A DNA stretch of 64,000 nt. It comes from Methanococcus voltae (lineage in GTDB: Archaea > AGJL01 > Methanococci > Methanococcales > Methanococcaceae). A model generated the notes under the pieces. The model ran no database searches, was not told where the DNA came from, and saw only the letters and a list, made by a program, of their open reading frames with translations. The stretch lies in contig NZ_JAGGMO010000007.1 in the NCBI RefSeq assembly GCF_017875395.1, positions 1-64,000 of the forward strand, in the 5' to 3' direction. Shown here piece by piece: positions 19,850-29,239 of this stretch. The translations under genes were made by a program, and so were the position numbers. Positions within the stretch are counted from its first letter, which is position 1; every line of letters begins with the position of its first letter.

Positions 19850-21307
19850 GTGAAAAATATACTTAGAAGAGGAAGGCTTGGAAGTAATGTAAACGAAGAT
19901 GTAATGAAATATACTACAAGCTTAGAATTTGACAAAGAAATCTTTGAAAGCGATATATATTGCGATATTGCACACACAATAATGTTAACTCAGCAAAATA
20001 TTATTTCCAAAGAGCATGGTGCAATAATAGTTGAAGAATTAAAAAACATATTGTCTAAAGGTATGCAAAACTTGGATTTAGACCCGTCTCTCGATGACAT
20101 ACATATGGTTATTGAAAATGAGTTAATTAAGAAGGTAGGGGAAGATATTGCAGGTAGGATGCACACTGGTAGGAGTAGAAACGATGAAGTTGCAACAGAT
20201 TTGAGATTAGCCCTAAGAAAAAAGATTCTTGAAATAGTTGCAATGATATTGAAATTAAACAAAAGTCTTTTAAAAGTGGCTGAAAGTAACAAACATACTC
20301 TTTCTGTAGGATATACACACTTACAACAAGCACAACCAGTTACTTTTGGGCATCAAATGCTTAGCCACGTTTCAGCGATTGAAAGAGATATTTCAAGATT
20401 TTTAGATACTTATAAACGTGTAAATGTATGTCCTTTAGGCTCTGGAGCAATGGCAACTACTGGATTTAATATAGATCGAATTAAAACAAAAGATTTACTT
20501 GGCTTTGACGATATAATTAACAATTCAATGGATGGCGTTTCTTCAAGGGACTTTATAGCGGAAACAATGTTTGATATCTCCATGTTAGGAACTAATTTAA
20601 GCAAAATATGTGAAGAATTAATCGTATTTTCATCATGTGAATTTGGAACAATTGAAATAGCAAATGAATATACGTCTACATCTTCAATAATGCCTCAAAA
20701 AAAGAACCCAGATGTGGCAGAAATTTCAAGAGCAAAACTTTCAACTTTAAATGGGGAATTGGTAACTGTATTAACGATATTAAAAGCATTGCCAAATACT
20801 TATAATAGGGATTTACAAGAAATAAGCCCTCATCTTTGGAAAGTAACTGAAACAATTCTTGATACATTACACATGATTGAAGGAATGGTTTCAACTTTAA
20901 ACGTTAATGCTGAAAAAATGGAGAAATTAGCCACTGAAAATTATTCCACTGCTACAGAATTGGCTGATACATTAGTAAGGGAATGTGATATTGCATTCAG
21001 AATGGCTCACGGTATTGTAGGGGAATTAGTAAGAGATTCTATTGAAAAAAATGTTCCAATATCTAATATCATAAATGAAACTTTGGATAAATACGGATTA
21101 AATTTAAGTGAAGAATCTATTAAAAAAGCTTTAAACCCTATGGAAAATGTAAAACTTAGAAAAGTAATGGGCGGTCCTGCACCTAAGGAACTTGAAAGAG
21201 CTGTAGGTCATTTCAATTTAAAAATGGAATCTTATGAAAAAACAGTGTCTGAAAATTACTCTAATATAGAAAACGTAGAATTTAAATTAATTAATTACAA
21301 ATTGTAA
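19850..21307 (+). CDS. argH: Argininosuccinate lyase
   Basis: The last step of arginine biosynthesis, splitting argininosuccinate into arginine and fumarate. The 485-residue protein has the fumarase/aspartase superfamily signature SSIMPQKKNPD near residue 282, GRMHTGRSRNDEVATDLRL near 102, and the N-terminal RRGRLGSNV. A GTG start at 19850 is chosen because ggtgat at 19840-19845 is well placed, and the in-frame TTG at 19829 has none. It is monocistronic; ArgG, the preceding enzyme, is encoded near 35 kb on the other strand. Confidence 0.97.
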   Translation: MKNILRRGRLGSNVNEDVMKYTTSLEFDKEIFESDIYCDIAHTIMLTQQNIISKEHGAIIVEELKNILSKGMQNLDLDPSLDDIHMVIENELIKKVGEDIAGRMHTGRSRNDEVATDLRLALRKKILEIVAMILKLNKSLLKVAESNKHTLSVGYTHLQQAQPVTFGHQMLSHVSAIERDISRFLDTYKRVNVCPLGSGAMATTGFNIDRIKTKDLLGFDDIINNSMDGVSSRDFIAETMFDISMLGTNLSKICEELIVFSSCEFGTIEIANEYTSTSSIMPQKKNPDVAEISRAKLSTLNGELVTVLTILKALPNTYNRDLQEISPHLWKVTETILDTLHMIEGMVSTLNVNAEKMEKLATENYSTATELADTLVRECDIAFRMAHGIVGELVRDSIEKNVPISNIINETLDKYGLNLSEESIKKALNPMENVKLRKVMGGPAPKELERAVGHFNLKMESYEKTVSENYSNIENVEFKLINYKL

Positions 21308-21377
21308 TTAACTTTCATATTTTATTATTCTTTTTAATATTATTTTTCTATTTTTATAATTATTATTCCTATATTTA

Positions 21378-22592
21378 TTATTTACATTTAACGCTATTAA
21401 ACACGCCTTTGATAATTCCCGTGGCATAAGCGCCCTTTTTTAGATTGAATTCTAATGTAATTTTGTATTTTCCATTATTTAATTCGTCAGCTTTAAATTT
21501 TCCATATCTTACATTTTCAGGAATACTTAAAATTGGCCTATTGAAATTTCTAAATTTGCCTTTAATTAGATTATCGTCTGAAAAATCTTTAAATTTAAGT
21601 TTGTTTCTTTTTAAAACTATATTTATTACATTTACAAATTTTTCATCGATTTCAGATAAATTTTTATCTAATTTATCATATAATAACGGCATTTCTTTAT
21701 TTTTTAATTCTTCAAATAACGATTCATCTATTTTTGAGTAATACAATAACGAACCACAATCGTAATCAATATATATCCTATTTTCTTTATCCAGTACTTC
21801 TTTTAGGTATTCTTTTAAACATTCATTCCATAGGTAGCTTTGGTAAGCTGCTATAAAAAGGTCATTAAGCCTAATATCAACGTATTTATAAGCTTCTCTA
21901 TATTCCCCGGTATTTTTAAGCTTTTTTAAGATATTTACATACATTTTAGATTTAATATCATTTTTAATTACATATTGATAGCATTTATCCCAATTATTCC
22001 AGTTTTTGTCAATATATCTTTTTAAATCTTTTATTTTTTTATTTTCGCTTTTTCCATATTTCGTTAGTAATATTTTGAATATCTCTTCAAAATTATTTTT
22101 CAACATATATTCTATGATAAATTTCCTTTCAAAAACGCTTCCAAATCGCTGATTATCAAAATAGTTTGGTACCCCATATTCCAAATTTCTAATGTTATCG
22201 GCTATATCTAAGAAATAGTTTCTATCTATATTTCTTATCGTTATTTCAAAATGATTGCCTATTAAATCCCCTATTGTTAATTTATCCGCAGAATAACCTA
22301 TAAAAGTTAATTTTAGATTATCTTCTTTAATATCTACTTCGTATTCTGCAGGTACTGAGATGTACTGTTTTGTAATGGCATGCCTATCTTTTAACCCGCA
22401 ATATCCGATTTCTTTTAAGGGTATCTCTTGAGATTTTGAGATGTACGAGATTGCTTTTAAATTTTCCATATTTTTTTTACATAACTCGTATATTTTGTAA
22501 TTTTGTTCTGAAGAATTTTCGTCAGTTAAAATATTTTCTAGGTCTAATACTTCCTGGACTTTAAAATCTTCGGGCTTTTGTCTTAATTTCAT
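21378..22592 (-). CDS. truD: tRNA pseudouridine(13) synthase TruD
   Basis: Isomerises uridine 13 in tRNA. The 404-residue protein carries the TruD catalytic motif GLKDRHAITKQ at residues 66-76, with Asp69 as the catalytic residue, and the later PNYFDNQRFGS near residue 150. The C-terminal part has the NRPILSIPENVRYG strand and ends in LEFNLKKGAYAT. The start ATG follows gtgatatt. It is alone, convergent with argH. Several Lys-rich stretches in the middle reflect the AT-rich genome rather than a distinct domain. Confidence 0.94.
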   Translation of the reverse strand: MKLRQKPEDFKVQEVLDLENILTDENSSEQNYKIYELCKKNMENLKAISYISKSQEIPLKEIGYCGLKDRHAITKQYISVPAEYEVDIKEDNLKLTFIGYSADKLTIGDLIGNHFEITIRNIDRNYFLDIADNIRNLEYGVPNYFDNQRFGSVFERKFIIEYMLKNNFEEIFKILLTKYGKSENKKIKDLKRYIDKNWNNWDKCYQYVIKNDIKSKMYVNILKKLKNTGEYREAYKYVDIRLNDLFIAAYQSYLWNECLKEYLKEVLDKENRIYIDYDCGSLLYYSKIDESLFEELKNKEMPLLYDKLDKNLSEIDEKFVNVINIVLKRNKLKFKDFSDDNLIKGKFRNFNRPILSIPENVRYGKFKADELNNGKYKITLEFNLKKGAYATGIIKGVFNSVKCK

Positions 22593-22767
22593 AATATCAC
22601 TTATAATTCTACATAATTTTAGATAGTATTATTTCTTTTATTTTAACATATGATTAATCACTTAAAAAATAGTTAAAAATAGTTAAAAATAATACAAAAA
22701 TAAATTAAGAATAAAAAATATCCTATTTTATTTTAATTTTTAGTTATCTTATCTTTTATAATATTTA

Positions 22768-23889
22768 TTATTTTTCAATAATAGTTTCTTCAATTGACAT
22801 TCCAAAATGTCTTGCTTTATCTTCAGTTTTTACAATGATTTTGTCGCTTTCTTTTAAATCCACAACGGAAATATCTTTTCCTTTTTCACTTACCAACCTT
22901 ATAGTTTCTGCATTTTGTAATATAGTTCTTATTATTTCGCCTTTGTATTCTGCTTCTATGAGGTAAAGTGGTCTTTTTTCAATTTTTACTCTTCCAACTA
23001 TAACTTCTCTTGTTTCACCTTTCGAACTTACAGCAAGAACCTTGTCTCCAGCTTTTAGGTCGCTAAGGTATTTTGTTTTATTGTTCGGGCATAGTACGTA
23101 AGCATGAACTGGACCTGCATTAACTCGGAAGGGTCTCGTGGCCACATATTGATTTTCAACACTCTCAGCGTGCACTAAAAATAACGCTTTTGAGTATGAA
23201 CCAATTAGCATACCTTCGCCAATATTTAACATTGAACAAGTATCTATACAAACTCGGTCTCCACTACCAACAGTTTCAACCTTTTTTATTGTTGCAATAT
23301 CCATTTTTAATTTAGGTGAATTAAATGCTATAATTAATTCCGAGAATTTTTTTATTTCGTTAATGTCTTCTGATATCAAAGCTACGCCATCAACACCTTT
23401 TTCTAAAATTTCATAAGCTACTTCTGCATCCTTAACGCTTTTAACCAGAGAAACTATTTCTATTTTTGTATTGAACAAATCTGCTATTAGATTTTCTAAA
23501 GGAATTATAGTCCAATCTTTACCTTCTAAAATTACATAATCTATTAATCCAGACTTACTTAATTCTGAAGCCATTATTTCATCATTTTTCGACATTATTT
23601 TGATTAATACAGCTATTTTTTTATTGCTTTCTTTCTTTAAGTTTGAAAGTAGTTCTATATTTTCGTCTATTTTTTCAGATATATCTTCACTATCAAGTAG
23701 TAGTATATCCGAATTAGGATTTTTAGATATTATATTGATTTTTCCAAGCTTTTTTAGCATATTCAATTGTTCATCAGTTATTTTGGGTATTATTACAGAA
23801 TCTATCGAGCTTTCTAATGAATCTTTAACTGTTTCCTTAATTTCTTCCCATTCATTGTTAAATATATAAATAAATCCGAATTTTGCCAT
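22768..23889 (-). CDS. aroB': 3-dehydroquinate synthase, type II
   Basis: Archaeal alternative for making 3-dehydroquinate from an amino-deoxy-hexose precursor rather than from DAHP, replacing classical AroB (MJ1249 type). The 373-residue protein has the family features VGSGDRVCIDTCSMLNIGEGMLIGSY near residue 217, VATRPFRVNAGPVHAYVLCP near 258 and the C-terminal KARHFGMSIEETI. The start ATG follows ggtgacact. It supplies the aromatic amino acid pathway; the companion ADH synthase is not in this window. Confidence 0.93.
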   Translation of the reverse strand: MAKFGFIYIFNNEWEEIKETVKDSLESSIDSVIIPKITDEQLNMLKKLGKINIISKNPNSDILLLDSEDISEKIDENIELLSNLKKESNKKIAVLIKIMSKNDEIMASELSKSGLIDYVILEGKDWTIIPLENLIADLFNTKIEIVSLVKSVKDAEVAYEILEKGVDGVALISEDINEIKKFSELIIAFNSPKLKMDIATIKKVETVGSGDRVCIDTCSMLNIGEGMLIGSYSKALFLVHAESVENQYVATRPFRVNAGPVHAYVLCPNNKTKYLSDLKAGDKVLAVSSKGETREVIVGRVKIEKRPLYLIEAEYKGEIIRTILQNAETIRLVSEKGKDISVVDLKESDKIIVKTEDKARHFGMSIEETIIEK

Positions 23890-24221
23890 AGTGTCACCTA
23901 ATTATTTTTATCAATTTCAGCTAATTTTAATTTTATTTTTAACTTTATTTTAATTAATTAAAACTGCTTAATTAGTTTATATATTCATATATTAAATATA
24001 TAACCATTAATCTTAATTAATAAATCTAAGTTTTCATAATAGTATATATATTAAACAATACTATTTGTTATTAAATATTATCACAAAATGAAATGTATGG
24101 AATTTGTAATTTTTTATTACTTTCTTATTAAGTTATTACTAAATTTTATAAAAAAATCCAAAACGGTGCCTGTTAAAGGATAAGGTAAGATTTATCATTT
24201 TAAAAGTTTTTCGGGGTGTAA
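23890..24221. other. Intergenic region, no gene seen
   Basis: About 330 nt of AT-rich sequence separate dehydroquinate synthase from the RIO2 gene, both reading outwards. It should contain two promoters; ttagtttatatattcatat near 23974 is a candidate TATA element. I see no small open frame with a ribosome site and no RNA structure. Confidence 0.4.
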
Positions 24222-25133
24222 ATTATCGATAAATTATTGATTAATATAAAAGATATGGAAGATTTGGATTGGCGAATATTAAGGATAGTTGAAATATGCC
24301 TAAAAAATCACGAATGGGTGCCAATTCAAGAAATTGTTAAAAAGGCTAAATTGAACCAAAATGAAGTTTCCTACCGTATTTCAAGATTGATTCATATAAA
24401 GATGTTAAACTCATCTCAATATGGATATAGAATATCCCATTGGGGCTATGATGCTTTAGCTCTCGATACCTATTCTAAAAAAGATTTAATAGTGGGTATG
24501 GGCGGTAAAGTAGGAGTTGGAAAAGAAGGCGATGTATATAATGTATTATTGCCCGATAATAGGAATGCAGTTCTAAAATTCCATAAACACGGTAGAACTT
24601 GCTTTACTATGGGTAAGCGGTATAGAAATTACCTTGCAGATAAAAGACATATAAGTTGGCTTTATTCTTCCCGATTAGCTGCTGAAAAAGAGTTTGAAGT
24701 ATTAACTGCATTATATCCTATAGTAAAAGTGCCTGAACCTATCGCCAATAACAGGCATACAATTTTAATGGGTAAAATGGAAGGAACAGATTTAAAAAAA
24801 GCTAATTTACGTAGTTTAGGTTTAAATCCTGAAGAATTATTTGACGAAATAATCGAAGAAGTTAAGAAATCATATAAATTGGGATATATCCATGGGGATT
24901 TAAGTGAATTTAATATCCTAATTAATAGCGACGGAGATTTTGTAATAATCGACTGGCCACAGGTTATTGAAATAAACGATAATAAGTTTAAAATAGAAAA
25001 AATTTCTTCGAAAGATGTAGAATATGATGTAGAATATTATTTAAAAAGAGATATTGGTAATTTATTGCGTTATTTCAAAAAATATGGACTTAATAAAGAT
25101 TTGGATACGTTATACGACTATATTATTAATTAA
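24222..25133 (+). CDS. rio2: RIO2 serine/threonine kinase
   Basis: Atypical kinase/ATPase acting late in small-subunit ribosome maturation. An N-terminal winged helix (LDWRILRIVEICLKNHEWVP near residue 14) precedes the RIO kinase domain with the flexible loop, the catalytic loop YIHGDLSEFNIL near residue 221 and metal-binding IIDWPQ near 242. No ATG, GTG or TTG occurs with proper spacing: TTG 24237 is 18 nt from the ggggtg at 24213. ATT 24222 or ATC 24225 lies 3-6 nt after it, so a non-standard start is likely; I take 24222. The coding identity is certain, the exact start is not. Confidence 0.9.
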   Translation: MIDKLLINIKDMEDLDWRILRIVEICLKNHEWVPIQEIVKKAKLNQNEVSYRISRLIHIKMLNSSQYGYRISHWGYDALALDTYSKKDLIVGMGGKVGVGKEGDVYNVLLPDNRNAVLKFHKHGRTCFTMGKRYRNYLADKRHISWLYSSRLAAEKEFEVLTALYPIVKVPEPIANNRHTILMGKMEGTDLKKANLRSLGLNPEELFDEIIEEVKKSYKLGYIHGDLSEFNILINSDGDFVIIDWPQVIEINDNKFKIEKISSKDVEYDVEYYLKRDIGNLLRYFKKYGLNKDLDTLYDYIIN

Positions 25134-25381
25134 TTATTTACTTTTATTTTTCCTTTTTTTAATTTTATTGTATTGTACTGTATTTTATTTTTAAAATATT
25201 TTTAGATAATGTATTCTATTATAAAATTATGGTAATTAAAAATAGTTAACATTTAAATAATTACAGTGATATATATGTATTTATGTTTTTAAAAATTGAT
25301 GCTATTAATTTAATATATATGGACTTAAAAACTTACAATAAATTTATTTAATATATTGAGAAATAGGGAATAAGTGGTAAT

Positions 25382-25828
25382 ATGGAGTCATTTTTAACAG
25401 ACGTACAAGTAAAAGTTTTAGATTTACGTAAAAAGGGGCATACTCAAGATGAAATAGCAAAAAAGATGGGGACTAGTAGGGCCAATATTAGCATGATTGA
25501 AAAAAGGGCTAAAGAAAATGTCGAGAAAGCGAGAAATACTCTTAGTATCTATAGCGATATAATAGCACCCTCTAGAATCATAATACCTGAAGGTACCGAT
25601 GTTTTTGAGATACCTAAAATAGTATTTTCGAAGTCTGACGAAGACGAGATTCACGTAAGATATACCTCTCTAGAAATCATGGAGTTTATCAATCAAAACG
25701 CTAAAAAATACATAAGAAATAGGTTTGTAAAAGAACCTTTCATTGTTACGATTATGCAAACTGGAGAAATTTACATAACCTCAATCGATTCAGAATCAAA
25801 TACTGACGAAAATAACATGTTAAAATAA
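25382..25828 (+). CDS. tfx: Tfx family DNA-binding protein
   Basis: A 148-residue helix-turn-helix regulator of the archaeal Tfx family, originally found as a binder upstream of a molybdenum formylmethanofuran dehydrogenase operon. The HTH is [15 protein letters not shown] plus [20 protein letters not shown], residues 5-38, and the C-terminal domain has the [18 protein letters not shown] stretch. The start ATG follows gtggtaat. It is monocistronic. A regulator of methanogenesis genes is a reasonable idea given its relative, but no target can be seen here. Confidence 0.92.
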   Translation: MESFLTDVQVKVLDLRKKGHTQDEIAKKMGTSRANISMIEKRAKENVEKARNTLSIYSDIIAPSRIIIPEGTDVFEIPKIVFSKSDEDEIHVRYTSLEIMEFINQNAKKYIRNRFVKEPFIVTIMQTGEIYITSIDSESNTDENNMLK

Positions 25829-25923
25829 ATAATTTAATTTTATTTTTAGATTTACTAGTATTGACATATTTTAAAGTTAATTAGCTACCAAATAATAATT
25901 TAAAGTTCTAATTTGGAGATATA

Positions 25924-26970
25924 ATGAAAATAATAAATCAAATTCCTGAAAAGAATCTAATAAAAGTAATGCCTGAAAATTTAGATGATTTATGGCATTT
26001 ATCGAATATAATACAATATAGTAACGCTGTATCTGCGTTAACTGAGAGAAGAACCGAGGATAAAGGGGATAAATTAAGAGCTGATAGGGGTGTAAAAAGA
26101 AAGGTTTATTTGGGCGTAAAAGCTGAAAAAATATCATTTCACGAAGATACAAATCGTTTAAGGGTAAATGGCAAAATAATTCACGGACCTGATGATATTC
26201 CGCTTGGTTCATACCATACTATAGACATTGAACCATTGACTCAAGTTTCCATACAAAAAAATTGGAAACCCTGGGATTTAAAGCGATTAAAAGAAGCTGA
26301 AAACTCGTCTAAGAACCCTAAAATAGTAGTTGTAGTGTTGGACGAACACAATGCAAATGTATACGTGGTTCGAGAATATGGTGTAAAAGAATTAGCTGAA
26401 TTAAAATCGGGAATTTCTAAAAATTTAAGTTCTAAACAAAATGAACAAATGCGTTTTAGTTATTTTTCTGAAATTGCATCCATTATATCTGAGTTTTCGG
26501 GAAAAATACTGGTTACAGGAACAGGTTTTGCACGAAACAACTTCCAAAAGTATGTTTCTGAAAAATATAAGGAATTATCTCTGAATATAGTTGTAGAATC
26601 AAGTAATCATACTGGTAGATTAGGGCTACAAGAAATTTTAAAATCTGGTATAATTGATAGAATATATGGCGAAGCCCGTTTGAGTAAGGAATCACAATTA
26701 ATTGAAAAATTACTTGAAGAAATATCTAAAAAAGGGCTTGCAGCTTATGGTTTGGCAGATGTAGAAAATGCTTTAAATTATTGTGCAATTGAAAAATTAC
26801 TAATAACTGACGAATATTTAAGATCTAAAAGAAGAAATATCGAACAAATGGTAATTGAAGTTGAAAATTCAAATGGTGAATTGGTAGTTATATCTACAGA
26901 ACATGAATCAGGGAAGCAGCTTAAAGCACTTGGGGGAATAGCAGCATTATTGAGATTCCCTGTTGAATAA
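25924..26970 (+). CDS. pelA: Protein pelota (Dom34), mRNA surveillance factor
   Basis: Rescues stalled ribosomes together with aEF1A/ABCE1. The 348-residue protein has the N-terminal Sm-like domain (IPEKNLIKVMPENLDDLWHL at residues 7-26, and the ERRTEDKGDKLRADRGVKRKVYLG loop), the middle eRF1-type domain with VVVVLDEHNANVYVV, and the C-terminal domain with ALNYCAIEKLLITDEYL and STEHESGKQLKALGGIAALLRF. The start ATG follows ggagatata. It is about 95 nt downstream of Tfx on the same strand. Confidence 0.95.
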   Translation: MKIINQIPEKNLIKVMPENLDDLWHLSNIIQYSNAVSALTERRTEDKGDKLRADRGVKRKVYLGVKAEKISFHEDTNRLRVNGKIIHGPDDIPLGSYHTIDIEPLTQVSIQKNWKPWDLKRLKEAENSSKNPKIVVVVLDEHNANVYVVREYGVKELAELKSGISKNLSSKQNEQMRFSYFSEIASIISEFSGKILVTGTGFARNNFQKYVSEKYKELSLNIVVESSNHTGRLGLQEILKSGIIDRIYGEARLSKESQLIEKLLEEISKKGLAAYGLADVENALNYCAIEKLLITDEYLRSKRRNIEQMVIEVENSNGELVVISTEHESGKQLKALGGIAALLRFPVE

Positions 26971-27096
26971 TACTGGTAATAGTACTATTAATAGTAATAT
27001 CATAATAATACTAGTTAGTAATAAAATAGCAATAAGTTAATAAAATTTAAATTATTAAAAAAAATAAGTTTTAAAAATGTTTTAAAGAATATTAAA

Positions 27097-28188
27097 TTAA
27101 TTAATTAAAATATCTTTTCTATCTTTAATTTTCATTTTAGCTAATTTTGTAATCTCATCGGTATTAACAGGTTCTTTAACTTCGATATAGTTATTAAGAA
27201 CTGCTTTGTCAAATAAACCTTTACCCCAGTGATTTCTTAAGATAACTGTTGAAATACCTTCTGGCGAACCAACGTTACCAACAGATATATCTGAGGTGTA
27301 ACCTGTGAAATCTTTACAGTACATACAACCGGTCCTTACTAATTTTTCTAAATCTTTAATTTTGTAAGACTTTTTATCTCCATTATCTAACACAACAATG
27401 AATTTTCCTTTTTCAATGTCCATTTTTTTAATATCCCATGGATTAATGCCTTCTTTTTCTAACATTTCCATCAAAGGACCGTATTTCATTGTTTCATAGC
27501 AGAAAAGACCTATTTTAAATCTTATGGCTTTTTCAAATGGTTTTAATAAATCATTATTTGAGCTTGTTATCGCATTTAAAGAGTCCATAACACAAGGTGT
27601 ACCTATAACAGCTAATCTTTTAAGTTTTTTGTCGTAAACTGCTTCTCTTAATGCTTCTAATATTGGTACATTCCAGCTGTATCTGCTACCTGATGACTTA
27701 AGAACTTCTTCTTTTGAGGTGGCCAAATAAGATTCTGGTTCCATAGTCCATTTATCTTCGATCATAACGATTGCGCCATCTATTAAATCTTCATCAAAAG
27801 CTTCTGCTAATAATGCAGTTACAACACCCCCGCTTTGAACGGAACCATTGCTTTTTTTAGCTTTAGCTGTTTTTATTTCAATGAAATCCCCAATTGGAGC
27901 TTCAGGGGTTTTTTTAACTAATACGCCGGATGAAGTTCTTGGACAAGCATCGTAACAAGCACCACATTTTACATTGTAGTTTGTAACCTTACAAAAATCA
28001 AAAGATAGCGGCGATTCACTTGCATCTAATTTTCCACATTTTATTTGGTCACATCCAACTCGCATAGGCTCGTCTTCCATGAAAAATATGTTGTCGCAAG
28101 GACATACTGCAACACATGCTCCACAGCCTGAACAAGTTCCAATATCCCAAACTTCCTTTTTTAAATCTAAATATGATTTAGTAATCAT
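27097..28188 (-). CDS. F420 hydrogenase/dehydrogenase beta-subunit (FrhB) family flavoprotein
   Basis: A 363-residue protein with an N-terminal ferredoxin-like domain, CSGCGACVAVCPCDN near residue 19 and KCGACYDACPR near 75, followed by an FrhB/FdhB N- and C-terminal domain with the VLKSSGSRY, IGTPCVMDSL and GCMYCKDFTGYTSDISVGNVG motifs. FrhB proteins carry FAD and iron-sulfur clusters and exchange electrons with coenzyme F420. It is the last gene of a leftward cluster with the three glutamate synthase subunits, so it probably delivers electrons to that enzyme (inferred). The start follows ggtgttatc. F420 use itself is not proved by the sequence. Confidence 0.88.
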   Translation of the reverse strand: MITKSYLDLKKEVWDIGTCSGCGACVAVCPCDNIFFMEDEPMRVGCDQIKCGKLDASESPLSFDFCKVTNYNVKCGACYDACPRTSSGVLVKKTPEAPIGDFIEIKTAKAKKSNGSVQSGGVVTALLAEAFDEDLIDGAIVMIEDKWTMEPESYLATSKEEVLKSSGSRYSWNVPILEALREAVYDKKLKRLAVIGTPCVMDSLNAITSSNNDLLKPFEKAIRFKIGLFCYETMKYGPLMEMLEKEGINPWDIKKMDIEKGKFIVVLDNGDKKSYKIKDLEKLVRTGCMYCKDFTGYTSDISVGNVGSPEGISTVILRNHWGKGLFDKAVLNNYIEVKEPVNTDEITKLAKMKIKDRKDILIN

Positions 28189-28310
28189 GATAACACCTTA
28201 ATGGTAATTTTATTGCAATATTGATTTAAGTGCCAATAATATCTCTAAATATTATTTTATAATTTTAATCATTTTAAATCGTTTTAATTGTAATTTTTAA
28301 TTTGTCAATA

Positions 28311-29084
28311 TTATCTTATATCTGGAGTATATAATTTTTTAAATGGCCTACTTGAAATTGGAGCAATTTTTGTATAATTTGAATTTAGTAATTTATTTTT
28401 TATTTCGTCGCTGTAATTAAATTCATTGCAATAATCTTCAATATAATAGGTAATTTTTTCTAAATCTTCTTTTGTAAATTCTTTAATATCTGCAGCTACT
28501 CCTAGTTGACTTTTGTTAACTTTTCCACGTATGTATATTACTCCGCCGTGAATTCCAGTACCTAACATTGAATTTTTTACAAATTCGGTATCTTCAGATT
28601 GCATATTTAAATTTATAATAATGCCTCCTGCCATATATTCGCCTAAAAAGTCGCCTGCAGTTTCTCCAATTATTAAAACAGGTGTTTTACCTTTATATTC
28701 TTTCATATGTATGCCACTTCTATAGCCTACACTACCTTGAACATATAAAGAACCGCCTCTCATGGAATGACCTGTAGCATCACCACTGCTACCATGAATT
28801 ATAATTTTTCCTTCATCTAATGTATTTCCTGGAGCGTGATCAGCATTTCCATAAACTTCCACCCTGGGACCTTTCATGAACATTGCTAAGTCTCCACCAG
28901 GTATTCCATTTATAACTATTGTTAAGTTATTTTTGGAGATTCCATTTCCGATAAATCTTTGACCTAAAACATTATTCAACGTTATAAGTTCCAAATCTAG
29001 ATTATCTTTAATAATCTTATTTATCTGTTCATTTAGTTCTTTGTAGTATATACCTGAAGTATCTATTGTTACTTCTTTACTCAT
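28311..29084 (-). CDS. Glutamate synthase GXGXG subunit (domain 3)
   Basis: A 257-residue protein consisting of the GXGXG right-handed beta-helix that is the C-terminal domain of bacterial glutamate synthase large subunit. Repeats include GNGISKNN, GGDLAMFMKG, GNADHAPGNTL, GSSGDATGHSMRGG and GSVGYRSGIHM. It is thought to be structural. The start at 29084 is set by ggtgaaata, skipping eight upstream codons. It lies between the FrhB-like gene and the FMN subunit on one strand, consistent with the archaeal glutamate synthase order I recall from Methanocaldococcus. Confidence 0.92.
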   Translation of the reverse strand: MSKEVTIDTSGIYYKELNEQINKIIKDNLDLELITLNNVLGQRFIGNGISKNNLTIVINGIPGGDLAMFMKGPRVEVYGNADHAPGNTLDEGKIIIHGSSGDATGHSMRGGSLYVQGSVGYRSGIHMKEYKGKTPVLIIGETAGDFLGEYMAGGIIINLNMQSEDTEFVKNSMLGTGIHGGVIYIRGKVNKSQLGVAADIKEFTKEDLEKITYYIEDYCNEFNYSDEIKNKLLNSNYTKIAPISSRPFKKLYTPDIR

Positions 29085-29239
29085 TATTTCACCTTTGGTA
29101 TTAGGCAATAACTAAATTAGGATTTTAATATTGCAAAATCTTTAAAATCTTATTAATTACTTTATTTTTGGTAAATTCAAAATATTTGGTTAAATTATAC
29201 TATTAATTAATAATATAATTTAATATATTTTGATAGGAA

